From the NCBI GenBank assembly GCA_021159825.1, contig JAGHDR010000340.1, positions 1-5,963 on the forward strand: a DNA stretch of 5,963 nucleotides, given 5' to 3'. Position 1 is the first letter of the stretch; each line of letters begins with the position of its first letter. The notes beneath the pieces are model-generated. The model was not told the DNA's origin. It searched no databases and saw only the letters and a program-made list of their open reading frames with translations. The position numbers were made by a program, and so were the translations under genes. The stretch comes from Deltaproteobacteria bacterium (lineage in GTDB: Bacteria > Desulfobacterota > DSM-4660 > Desulfatiglandales > Desulfatiglandaceae). Of the stretch, positions 1 to 5,963 are shown in pieces.

Positions 1-1021
1 ATGCAATGGAGAACAACACCGGTATTTTCCGTTTCAAATGACCGATCAATCCTTCCAGCAGAAGCAACAGAAAAGCCGCCGCCGCAAAGATGAAAAACCG
101 CTCTTCATAGACCTTGATCTTGCCGCTTTTAACCACGGCTGCATCGGTTTTCTGTTTGATGCCGTCAAAATAGAGCCGATCCAGATCCAGATCGCCAGCC
201 ATGGATCGCACATATCCACCGCCGGTCACCGCCGCCATTTCCTGTAAACCCGATTCGTTGAGTTTGGAGAGGACCAGTTCACCCTTGTTATCCTTGATAA
301 ATCCCCCCTGTCCTCCAGATGCGGGAATGGGTCCACCAGCCGGGTTCCCCATGCCGAAAACAAATATCTTGATCCCCTTTCCAGCCGCCTTGCGGGCCGC
401 TTCAAGGCCCCGTTTTTCATTGTCTTCGCCATCGGTGATAAGCAAAATCACCTTGTCGGTCTCGCTTTTGGGATCAAACGCCGCCACGGCCCCCTGGATG
501 GCCGCGCCCAGATCCGTACCGGGAACCGGAAAATAATCCGGGTGCAGAATATTCAGGAACATCGTCAGTGCGACGTAATCCAGCGTTAAGGGGCATTGGA
601 TGTAGGCGGCGCCTGAAAAAGCCACCAGACCCACCCGGTCCCCCTGTACCACTTTCAGAAAATCGGCGATCTCCCGTTTGGCCCGCTCCAGCCGGTCCGG
701 TTTTACATCTTCCACCAGCATACTGGGAGATACATCCAGTGCGATGACAATATCCACACCCTTTTGCGTCACTTCCTGGTAGTGGCTGCCCCACCGGGGG
801 CCGGCCAGGGCGAGCAGCATGCATCCCAGCGCCGACAGGCACAATACAGCTTTGATCACCCGCCTTCCCCGGGAGCCTTCAGGGGTCAATCGATTAAGCA
901 GTTCGGTTTCAGCAAACCGCGCCAGTGCCTGACGCCGTTTTCGGTACACCACCACGGAGGTAGCAACCACAAGCGGCAGAAGCCAGAGAAAATGAAGGAT
1001 CCAAGGGTCGGACAGGTTCAT
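1..1021 (-). CDS. batB: BatB-type VWA-domain membrane protein (3' end cut by window edge)
   Basis: An open frame of 340 codons runs from the ATG at 1021 to the left edge with no stop. The start overlaps the end of the BatA gene as ATGA and has GAGG 8 bases upstream (1030-1033). Layout: N-terminal hydrophobic segment at residues 8-25 (starting DPWILHFLWLLPL, typical of the Bat N-terminal domain), second membrane segment about 58-74, VWA domain about 89-290, and a final membrane helix about 308-328. The MIDAS looks complete: DVSPS (D96, S98, S100), T169 in PGTD, and D197 in ITDGED. The VWA domain is expected between the second and third helices, facing the periplasm. BatB proteins are usually about this long, so only a few codons should be missing. 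The family is thought to work with MoxR ATPases in envelope or stress functions; the client is unknown. Confidence 0.93.
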   Translation of the reverse strand, partial: MNLSDPWILHFLWLLPLVVATSVVVYRKRRQALARFAETELLNRLTPEGSRGRRVIKAVLCLSALGCMLLALAGPRWGSHYQEVTQKGVDIVIALDVSPSMLVEDVKPDRLERAKREIADFLKVVQGDRVGLVAFSGAAYIQCPLTLDYVALTMFLNILHPDYFPVPGTDLGAAIQGAVAAFDPKSETDKVILLITDGEDNEKRGLEAARKAAGKGIKIFVFGMGNPAGGPIPASGGQGGFIKDNKGELVLSKLNESGLQEMAAVTGGGYVRSMAGDLDLDRLYFDGIKQKTDAAVVKSGKIKVYEERFFIFAAAAFLLLLLEGLIGHLKRKIPVLFSIA

Positions 1022-2016
1022 GGGATGATCCTCAATATCCAGGTCTTGAGCAACAGTTCCAGCAGGAAAACCAGGATGGCCGGGGCCAGAAACCAGGGGT
1101 AAAGCTCCTCGAAATGAAAAAACTCCTTAACTTTTACATCGGTTTTTTCTTCCCGGTCGATAATATCGTAAATTTCCTGAAGCTCCCGGCTGTTGGCCGC
1201 ACGAAAATATTTTCCCCCGCCGGTTTCCGCCACCCTTTTTAAGGTCGCCTCGTCCAGATCCACCTGCTGGGGCACCAGCCGTGTCCCGAAAAGGGTCTTC
1301 ATGCGAAAAGGCGCCGGGCCTTCGCCGCCCACGCCGATGGTATAGAGCTTGATGCCGAACTCCCGCACGGCCTGGGCCGCGGTCTGAGGACTGATTTCCC
1401 CTGCATTGTTCCGACCGTCGGTGAGCAGGATCAGTATTTTTGACTTGGCTTTCAGGTCTTTTAAGCGTTTGCCGCCGATGGCAATGGCACTCCCGATGGC
1501 TGTGCGATCCCCGGCCATGCCGATGGTCATACGATCCACCAACTCCAGCAAAAGCCCTTTATCGATGGTTAACGGTGACTGGGTAAAGGCCTCTTCCCCA
1601 AAAACCACCAGGCCGATACGGTCCGTCTCCCTCTTTTTGATAAAATCCGCCACCACTTTTTTGACCGCTTCCAGCCGCGTCACCGCATCCCCTTCCACCT
1701 TGAAATCCAGGGCCTGCATGGAGCCGGATGTGTCCAGACACAGCATAATGTCTACCCCGGGCGAACGAACATCCCGGGATACATTATACAGCTGGGGCCT
1801 TGCCGCCACCAGGATCAGCAGCAACAGACAGCAGGTCCGAAGGATCAAAGGAATGCGGGCCACCAGGGTACCGTTGCCGCCGCCTGCCAGGGCCGCCATA
1901 CGGGAGGTCATGGAATAGGTGATCCCCGTGGGCTTTTTGAAAAGGGCAAAAGCCAGCCATCCCAGTGCCGGGGGAACCAACAGAAACATAACGGGGTAAG
2001 CAAACCGGAACATCAT
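1018..2016 (-). CDS. batA: BatA-type VWA-domain membrane protein
   Basis: 332 residues. Membrane segments are visible at about 5-26, 56-72 and 308-327, with a VWA domain at about 88-290 between the second and third. The MIDAS is intact: DTSGS (D95, S97, S99), T172 in GDRTAIG, and D200 in LLTDG, so divalent-metal-dependent ligand binding is expected. It is a paralogue of the following BatB-type gene; such BatA/BatB pairs are the core of Bat operons and are thought to form a membrane complex served by the MoxR ATPase. The start at 2016 overlaps the upstream stop as ATGA and has GGAAGGGG 8 bases before it (2025-2032). A second in-frame ATG at 2013 would shorten the protein by one residue and cannot be excluded. 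The stop overlaps the BatB start by 4 bp. Family assignment is firm; the physiological role is not known from sequence. Confidence 0.95.
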   Translation of the reverse strand: MMFRFAYPVMFLLVPPALGWLAFALFKKPTGITYSMTSRMAALAGGGNGTLVARIPLILRTCCLLLLILVAARPQLYNVSRDVRSPGVDIMLCLDTSGSMQALDFKVEGDAVTRLEAVKKVVADFIKKRETDRIGLVVFGEEAFTQSPLTIDKGLLLELVDRMTIGMAGDRTAIGSAIAIGGKRLKDLKAKSKILILLTDGRNNAGEISPQTAAQAVREFGIKLYTIGVGGEGPAPFRMKTLFGTRLVPQQVDLDEATLKRVAETGGGKYFRAANSRELQEIYDIIDREEKTDVKVKEFFHFEELYPWFLAPAILVFLLELLLKTWILRIIP

Positions 2017-3131
2017 GATAACGACCCCTTCCGTGCAGTGCGGGGGCCATCGACAATGATATGTTTTCCGCCGTGACGTTGGGCCGCAGCTTCGGTCATC
2101 GGGGGTTCACGGGTGCTCTGAATATAGGCAAAGGCCGTTTCCATGTCTTCATCTTTTCCGGCCGGGGTGGTGGTAAAATCAGCGAATTTCACCATATCGG
2201 CCCGGCGAAGCAGCGACAATAAGGATTGATCTTCTTTCTTTTTAGCGGTCCGGGCAATTTCTTCAAGGGTGTATTCCGCCGCAGGGAATCCGCGGGTGGC
2301 TTCCAGATAACGTCGCAATATCTCGGAAAACCCGAAATAGAAGTCTTTGATCCGGCCCTTTTCAAACAGTTTCTGCGCATCCAGCGATTTCAGGCCTCTT
2401 ATGGCCAGTTTATCAGGCGGCGTTTGCTCAATGACCGCTGCCCCTTTCCCCCGCCTTTTTCGAATCCACCACTCGCATATTACCCCCAGCAGCAGAAGTG
2501 CAATCCCCCCCAGAACCCAGAATCGGTATTTTTTCCAGGTGTCACCGGTGGGTATAATCCCATAGATGGGTTTCAGCCGAGCGGCTTCAGGCTTATCCCC
2601 CAGGTTGGAGAGAACCGTGAGGGAAACCGGGGCCGCTTCGACTGACGCCTTTTTGCCCTCAGCGGTCACATAGTCAAGGGAAATGGGTCCCACCGGCCCG
2701 GAATCAAGGCGATCCACCATAAGCTGAATGCGACATTCCCCGGAAACAGGCCCAATGGAATTTTTCTGCTCGCCGTCGTTTATTTTCGGTGTTTTAAAGG
2801 TGACATGCCGATCCAGAACCTGGAAGCCCTCAAGGCCCGTCACCTCAGTTTCGGGCGCAAGATGAGCGCCTTCGGGTAGTTGAAACCGCAGGGTCAGGGT
2901 AATAACACCCCCCACGCCGGTCTGGTTGGGAACCAGTGATGCCGTCATTTCAGGGCCGGTTTCAGCACCCCAACAAACACCGGACCATACCCATACAAGA
3001 AGGCACACCAGAAGAAACAGAGGACGGAGGACAGAGGACAGAGGGCGGCTGTCTCCATCAGGGCAGGCACATAGGCCAGCCCCTACTTCATCCTTCATCC
3101 TTCCGCCTTCATCCTTCCGCCTTCCGTTCAT
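2013..3131 (-). CDS. Short BatD-like membrane protein with repeat-derived N-terminus
   Basis: 372 residues. Order of parts: an N-terminal tail (2-36) encoded by a heptamer/hairpin repeat cassette; a hydrophobic signal or anchor segment about 37-56; one periplasmic beta-rich region about 57-175 (starting near MTASLVPNQTGVGGVITLTL, as in BatD Ig-like domains); a membrane helix about 204-221; a basic stop-transfer stretch (RKRRGKG); then a cytoplasmic helical domain about 240-340 with the EILRRYLEATRGFPAAEYT motif seen in BatD C-termini and DUF4381-type proteins. Full BatD proteins are usually much longer with several beta domains, so this is a compact relative. The start at 3131 overlaps the DUF58 stop (ATGA) and has AGGAAG 8 bases upstream; an internal ATG (residue 12, at 3098) lies inside the repeats. 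Signal cleavage is unclear: no good AxA site follows, and C53 lacks a lipobox. The last ~28 residues show no recognisable motif. Confidence 0.85.
   Translation of the reverse strand: MNGRRKDEGGRMKDEVGAGLCACPDGDSRPLSSVLRPLFLLVCLLVWVWSGVCWGAETGPEMTASLVPNQTGVGGVITLTLRFQLPEGAHLAPETEVTGLEGFQVLDRHVTFKTPKINDGEQKNSIGPVSGECRIQLMVDRLDSGPVGPISLDYVTAEGKKASVEAAPVSLTVLSNLGDKPEAARLKPIYGIIPTGDTWKKYRFWVLGGIALLLLGVICEWWIRKRRGKGAAVIEQTPPDKLAIRGLKSLDAQKLFEKGRIKDFYFGFSEILRRYLEATRGFPAAEYTLEEIARTAKKKEDQSLLSLLRRADMVKFADFTTTPAGKDEDMETAFAYIQSTREPPMTEAAAQRHGGKHIIVDGPRTARKGSLS
3018..3045. repeat. Four tandem 7-bp units (CAGAGGA)
   Basis: On the plus strand the units are CAGAGGA, CGGAGGA, CAGAGGA and CAGAGGG. The coding strand reads TCCTCTG-type units and encodes residues about 30-38 of the BatD-like protein (RPLSSVLRP), just before its hydrophobic segment. 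The unit differs in sequence from the array at 3086-3127 but has the same 7-bp period. Confidence 0.92.
3061..3082. repeat. Imperfect hairpin between two heptamer arrays
   Basis: The 8-base arms GGGCAGGC (3061-3068) and GCCAGCCC (3075-3082) pair except for one mismatch, around a 6-base loop. The hairpin sits between two heptamer arrays and is translated as part of the BatD-like N-terminal tail (residues 17-24). It has no T-run after it and is inside a coding region, so it does not look like a terminator. The form, a GTAGGGGC-type edge with an inverted GC-rich arm, resembles small palindromic interspersed repeats found in many environmental bacterial genomes; that resemblance is from memory. 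Confidence 0.7.
3086..3127. repeat. Six tandem 7-bp units (CTTCATC / CTTCCGC)
   Basis: On the plus strand the units are CTTCATC, CTTCATC, CTTCCGC, CTTCATC, CTTCCGC and CTTCCGT, with no gaps. The coding (minus) strand reads GATGAAG or GCGGAAG, which encodes the lysine-, glycine- and acid-rich start of the BatD-like protein (residues 2-15). The unit length is not a multiple of three, so successive units are read in different frames. The array starts immediately after the gene's first codon. Confidence 0.95.
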
Positions 3132-4003
3132 ACCCGTCGCTTCCTACTCTCAAAGAGCCGGGTCAATGGTTCCACCACGGGACCATCCGTGGTCAATTCA
3201 ACCTGGTCTATCCCGGCTTTTTTAAAGGTTTCGTTCAAATAGGCCTGTTGCTCATCCCGATAGGCCCGCCAGCGTTTTTGGAGCTTTCGGCTTCCGCTGT
3301 TCACCAGGGCGGTTTTTCCGGTCTCGGGATCCCTGAGGGTGACAAAGCCCACATTGGGAAGGGTTTCTTCCGCAGGATCGGAAATGCGGATCACCGTGAG
3401 GTCATGTTTTTTGGATGTTAACCGCAACGATTTTTCAAACCCCGTGTCCATACAGTCGGAAATGAGAAACACGATGGCATGCCGCTTGGCCACGCGATTT
3501 AAAAACGTCAGAACCCCATCCAGATCCGTACTCAAATCCTCGGGTTGATAGGTGAAGACCTCTTTGATGAGACGCCACACATGGGATGCCCCTTTTTTGG
3601 GGGGGATGTATTTTTCCACTTTGGAACTGAAGAGGATGGCCCCCACCTTGTCGTTGGTGCGAATGGCCAGAAAGGCCAGCATACCGGCCACCTCCGCCAG
3701 CAGCTCCCGCTTGAATTTCTTCCGGGTTCCGAACCGGTGGCTGCCGGAGAGATCCAGCACCAGCATCACGGTCAATTCCCGCTCTTCGTGAAAGACTTTG
3801 ACATAAGGATGGCCAAAGCGGGCCGAAACATTCCAGTCGATGGTGCGAATATCGTCTCCCACCTGGTATTCCCGTACCTCGGCAAATTCCATGCCCCGGC
3901 CCCTGAAGGCGCTCTCATATTGGCCGGCAAACATGTCGCTGGCCATGCGCCGGGTGGTGAAATGAAATTTCTGGATTTTTTTGAGCAATGCCTCCGGGAG
4001 CAT
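3128..4003 (-). CDS. DUF58 family protein (VWA-like, cytoplasmic)
   Basis: 291 residues from the ATG at 4003. The DUF58 signature is clear at residues 35-76: RGRGMEF, REYQVGDDIRTIDW, SAR, YVKVFHEERE. It is followed by a VWA-like fold with DLSGS (D84, S86, S88), T159 and D183 in ISDCMD, so a MIDAS-like metal site is plausible. No membrane segment is seen, so it should be cytoplasmic. DUF58 genes almost always follow moxR and are regarded as adaptors between the ATPase and the membrane VWA proteins; that role is inferred from family context. An upstream in-frame ATG at 4078 would add 25 residues encoded inside the moxR 3' end. I prefer 4003 because it lies one base after the moxR stop, has GAGGTG 7 bases upstream, and gives the typical family N-terminus. 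The stop overlaps the BatD-like start by 4 bp. Confidence 0.95.
   Translation of the reverse strand: MLPEALLKKIQKFHFTTRRMASDMFAGQYESAFRGRGMEFAEVREYQVGDDIRTIDWNVSARFGHPYVKVFHEERELTVMLVLDLSGSHRFGTRKKFKRELLAEVAGMLAFLAIRTNDKVGAILFSSKVEKYIPPKKGASHVWRLIKEVFTYQPEDLSTDLDGVLTFLNRVAKRHAIVFLISDCMDTGFEKSLRLTSKKHDLTVIRISDPAEETLPNVGFVTLRDPETGKTALVNSGSRKLQKRWRAYRDEQQAYLNETFKKAGIDQVELTTDGPVVEPLTRLFESRKRRV
3140..3145 (-). promoter_or_regulatory. Ribosome binding site for the BatD-like gene
   Basis: AGGAAG on the minus strand ends 8 bases before the ATG at 3131, inside the last DUF58 codons. It supports translation starting upstream of the heptamer array, so that the array is read as protein. The array itself also holds GAAGG-type motifs that could serve the internal ATG at 3098. 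Confidence 0.7.
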
Positions 4004-4004
4004 T

Positions 4005-4985
4005 TCAAGGCACCTCAATCCGTTCCAGCAGCACCTCAATGAGATCGTCGGTGGTTTTTTCCTCGGCTTCCGCTTCATAACTCAGAATGATGCGGTGCCG
4101 CAGAATATCCGGCGCCATGGTTTTCACATCCTGGGGCGTCACATAACCGCGGCCGCTCACAAAGGCATGGGCCCGGGCCGCCATGCCCAGCCAGATGGAT
4201 GCCCGTGGGGAAGCGCCGTATTGGATCATGGGGGCCAGTTCCAGTCCGAATGCTTCGGGTTCCCGGGTGGCGCGCACCAGCCGCACCACATAATCCATGA
4301 TCCGGTCCTCCATATGGATGGCCCGCATGGTCTGCCCGGCCTGCGCAATCCGGGTCCAATCCACTGCGCCGGTCATTTGGTCTTCCACACCCCCATAGAC
4401 CCGGGTCATGATCTCCCGTTCCTCTTCCGCCGACGGGTAATCCACCCGGATCTTCATCATGAACCGATCGATCTGGGCCTCGGGCAAAGGATAAGTCCCT
4501 TCCTGTTCAATGGGGTTCTGGGTGGCCAGCACCAGAAACGGCTTTTCCAGGCTGAAGGTGGTCTCCCCAATGGTGATTTGGAGCTCCTGCATGGCTTCCA
4601 GAAGCGCGCTCTGGACCTTGGCCGGGGCCCGGTTGATTTCGTCCGCCAGAATGATATTGTGGAAAATAGGCCCCTTCTTGATTTCAAACGTGGCCGTGTC
4701 CGGTCGGTAGAACTGGGTTCCCAGGATGTCCGCGGGTAACAGATCAGGGGTGAACTGGATGCGCTGAAAGGTGGTTTGAACAGTGGTGGACAGCGCTTTC
4801 ACCGCCGTGGTCTTGGCAAGACCCGGAAGGCCTTCCAGCAGCAGATGCCCATCGCACAGAAGGCCGATGATCATCCGTTCGATCAAATACCGTTGGCCAA
4901 CGATTACCTTTTCCATATTGGCCATGATCTGCCGGACCACAACGCTTTCCTGCTCCACCGCTCTGGTGATTTCCTGAATATCCAT
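4005..4985 (-). CDS. moxR: MoxR-family AAA+ ATPase
   Basis: 326 residues, the normal length for MoxR proteins. ATPase elements in order: Walker A EGLPGLAKT (51-59, K58 and T59), the MoxR-type FTPDLLPADILG segment (78-89), Walker B IILADEIN (111-118, D115 and E116), sensor 1 ATQNP (N157), arginine finger in QIDRF (R174), and sensor 2 GASPRA (R261). All expected catalytic residues are present. It is cytoplasmic, with no membrane segment. MoxR proteins form hexameric rings that use ATP to remodel or activate partners with VWA-domain cofactors; here the DUF58, BatA and BatB products are the obvious partners. The ATG at 4985 is preceded by GGGAGGAAG (4993-5001), a strong ribosome site, in a 38-bp gap after the DUF2950 gene. 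The TGA is followed after one base by the DUF58 ATG. Confidence 0.97.
   Translation of the reverse strand: MDIQEITRAVEQESVVVRQIMANMEKVIVGQRYLIERMIIGLLCDGHLLLEGLPGLAKTTAVKALSTTVQTTFQRIQFTPDLLPADILGTQFYRPDTATFEIKKGPIFHNIILADEINRAPAKVQSALLEAMQELQITIGETTFSLEKPFLVLATQNPIEQEGTYPLPEAQIDRFMMKIRVDYPSAEEEREIMTRVYGGVEDQMTGAVDWTRIAQAGQTMRAIHMEDRIMDYVVRLVRATREPEAFGLELAPMIQYGASPRASIWLGMAARAHAFVSGRGYVTPQDVKTMAPDILRHRIILSYEAEAEEKTTDDLIEVLLERIEVP
4011..4016 (-). promoter_or_regulatory. Ribosome binding site that fixes the DUF58 start
   Basis: GAGGTG on the minus strand ends 7 bases before the ATG at 4003 and lies within the last codons of moxR. It supports the short DUF58 start over the in-frame ATG at 4078 and implies translational coupling to moxR. 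The same ATTGAGGTGC string occurs again about 21 bases further upstream as part of the moxR coding sequence. Confidence 0.75.
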
Positions 4986-5023
4986 TAAGTCGCTTCCTCC
5001 CTATTGATTACTGACGACAACCA

Positions 5024-5963
5024 TCAGTTTTTCGGTTTGAACAACACCCCAATATCGGTCTTATTCCAAGATTTATCAGGGTCGAATTTTGTTATTGCCA
5101 TTGCCGGGGATGCGGCGTCCTGTCCAAGATCCTTTTCATAAAGCACGCCCTGCTGGTTCACCATGAAGGTCATAATTCCGGAGACGCCATATTTTGCGGG
5201 ATAAGCCAGCAATGCATGACCCAGAATCGATTTCCCGTGTGTCTGGTAATCATAGGCGCCGCCGTAAGCATGGTCTCCCTGACCAAGGAGAATTCCATAG
5301 TAATATCCATGATATGGAAACGGTTTCCCACCTTTTCGGGTATAACCCCGGCGAACCGCCTCGGCCACCAGAGGGCCCATGGGACTCATGGCTTCGCCTT
5401 TCTTTACGGGCCAGTACAAACCATTTTTCTTCCCCGGATCGCTGCGAAGACCGGAAGCGAACGCATGAACGCCGTCTCCGTCGAGGTCCTTTGCGGCATA
5501 TTCGTTCTGAGCATCCACATAGGTGGTCATGACGTTGATGACATTCAATTCATTCTGTCCGATGCGTCGATCCAGAATTTCCTGTTTTCCCGCCGACACA
5601 TCAAAATACCACTGGTTTCCCTGTTTCACCAAAGGGATGGGAAACAGCCATTCTTCATTTCCCAAAACGAGAATCGCTTTTCCCGGACCTTTCCCCTCAA
5701 TAACGTGGCCTTCTTTCAAAACCTCGAGAAACCTAATCCTATCCGACCGGTCGGCCACAGGGTCGCCCGATAGAAAGATGTCTCTCCCTTCCGGACCGAA
5801 AATGGAAATTATTGCCTGAACATCATCCTTTTTGACTGCGCCGGCCAAGGCCTCAATCGCTTTTTGGGGAGAATTAAAAGCTTCCCCCCCGGTTAGTTTC
5901 TCTTCCGCCGCGACCCAACCCGAAAGACCGGTGACGGTCAGTATGAGAAGGCCCGTATTCAGC
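5024..5963 (-). CDS. Exported DUF2950 family protein (5' end cut by window edge)
   Basis: The frame is open from the right edge (first full codon at 5962) to the TGA at 5024, giving 312 visible residues. No ATG or GTG start precedes the signal sequence inside the window, so the start is probably a few codons beyond it; a TTG at 5848 is internal. Visible residues 1-19 are a signal-peptide core ending in VAA before EE, a good signal peptidase I site. Family landmarks: SPQKAIEAL (31-39), GPEGRD (56-61), SGDPVADR (65-72), a DxDxDG acidic loop (159-164), NGLYWP (180-185), HGYYYGILLGQG (218-229), GGAYDY (234-239), AYPAKYGVSG (253-262) and YEKDLG (275-280). These match my recollection of DUF2950 (PF11453). 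The protein should be periplasmic or surface-located; its function is unknown. It lies 38 bp before moxR on the same strand with no evident terminator between, so co-transcription is likely. Confidence 0.9.
   Translation of the reverse strand, partial: LNTGLLILTVTGLSGWVAAEEKLTGGEAFNSPQKAIEALAGAVKKDDVQAIISIFGPEGRDIFLSGDPVADRSDRIRFLEVLKEGHVIEGKGPGKAILVLGNEEWLFPIPLVKQGNQWYFDVSAGKQEILDRRIGQNELNVINVMTTYVDAQNEYAAKDLDGDGVHAFASGLRSDPGKKNGLYWPVKKGEAMSPMGPLVAEAVRRGYTRKGGKPFPYHGYYYGILLGQGDHAYGGAYDYQTHGKSILGHALLAYPAKYGVSGIMTFMVNQQGVLYEKDLGQDAASPAMAITKFDPDKSWNKTDIGVLFKPKN

Noticed and set aside
474..842. Minus-strand frame of 122 codons inside the BatB region
   Set aside because: It is out of frame with the BatB frame that carries the intact MIDAS and membrane helices; its glycine/arginine-rich product is a shadow.
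3061..3082. Hairpin as an intrinsic terminator within the operon
   Set aside because: The stem is imperfect, has no T-run on the transcribed side, and lies inside a translated region between co-directional overlapping genes.
3589..3605. C7-A6-G4 homopolymer run in DUF58 as a programmed frameshift site
   Set aside because: In frame it encodes IPPKKG, which is part of a conserved DUF58 stretch; the A-AAA-AAG phase needed for a dnaX-like slip is not the reading phase, and no stimulatory structure was recognised.
4004..4078. DUF58 start at the ATG at 4078, giving 25 extra residues
   Set aside because: The extension lies wholly within the moxR 3' end and is not like the family N-terminus, while the ATG at 4003 has a good ribosome site and correct spacing.
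3981..4739. 252-codon open frame on the plus strand opposite moxR
   Set aside because: It is antisense to a fully motif-supported MoxR gene, its product is rich in H, G and P with no recognisable domain, and it reflects codon bias in the real gene.
5010..5028. Short inverted repeat (ACTGA / TCAGT) at the end of the DUF2950 gene as a terminator
   Set aside because: It has only 5 pairs with a 9-base loop, is AT-rich, and has no T-run; too weak to support termination before moxR.
5024..5848. DUF2950 starting at the TTG at 5848
   Set aside because: The frame continues upstream through conserved family sequence and a clear signal peptide to the window edge, so TTG is an internal leucine codon.
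5884..5890. Seven-G tract just after the DUF2950 signal peptide as a phase-variation tract
   Set aside because: Seven bases is short for reliable slippage, and the frame is intact here; nothing else suggests switching.

Overview
The whole window is one densely packed, co-directional gene cluster read from the minus strand. In transcription order (right to left) it runs: a secreted DUF2950 protein (5' end beyond the right edge), a MoxR-family AAA+ ATPase, a cytoplasmic DUF58/VWA-like protein, a short membrane-anchored BatD-like protein, a BatA-type VWA membrane protein, and a BatB-type VWA membrane protein (3' end beyond the left edge). This is the order of a Bat (Bacteroides aerotolerance-type) / MoxR-VWA operon. 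The usual later members (BatC-like TPR, full-length BatD, BatE) would lie past the left edge if present. No RNA gene, transposon, CRISPR array or terminator is visible, and no stretch over 40 bp is free of genes.

The base composition is moderately GC-rich. Together with the gene style and the heptamer repeats, this suggests a Gram-negative bacterium with a periplasm, possibly Desulfobacterota (Desulfobacterales-like). That placement is inferred from general familiarity and is not proven by a marker gene.

Translation is tightly linked. DUF2950 and moxR are separated by 38 bp, and moxR/DUF58 by one base. DUF58/BatD-like, BatD-like/batA and batA/batB each overlap by 4 bp (ATGA). Each start inside the window has a recognisable Shine-Dalgarno sequence 7-10 bases upstream. 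From family knowledge, the MoxR ATPase probably uses ATP to remodel or assemble a client together with the VWA proteins. BatA and BatB both keep the full metal-ion-dependent adhesion site (MIDAS) and are tethered to the inner membrane. The BatD-like protein would present a periplasmic beta domain and a cytoplasmic helical domain. The client is unknown; the exported DUF2950 protein at the head of the cluster is a candidate by context.

The most unusual feature is at the start of the BatD-like gene. Directly after its ATG lie six tandem 7-bp units, an imperfect hairpin, and four more 7-bp units of a different sequence. All of it is read through in frame, so the protein carries a repeat-derived N-terminal tail before its membrane signal. 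It looks like an interspersed repeat cassette that has been captured as coding sequence, and because the unit is not a multiple of three it could make the gene's frame unstable.
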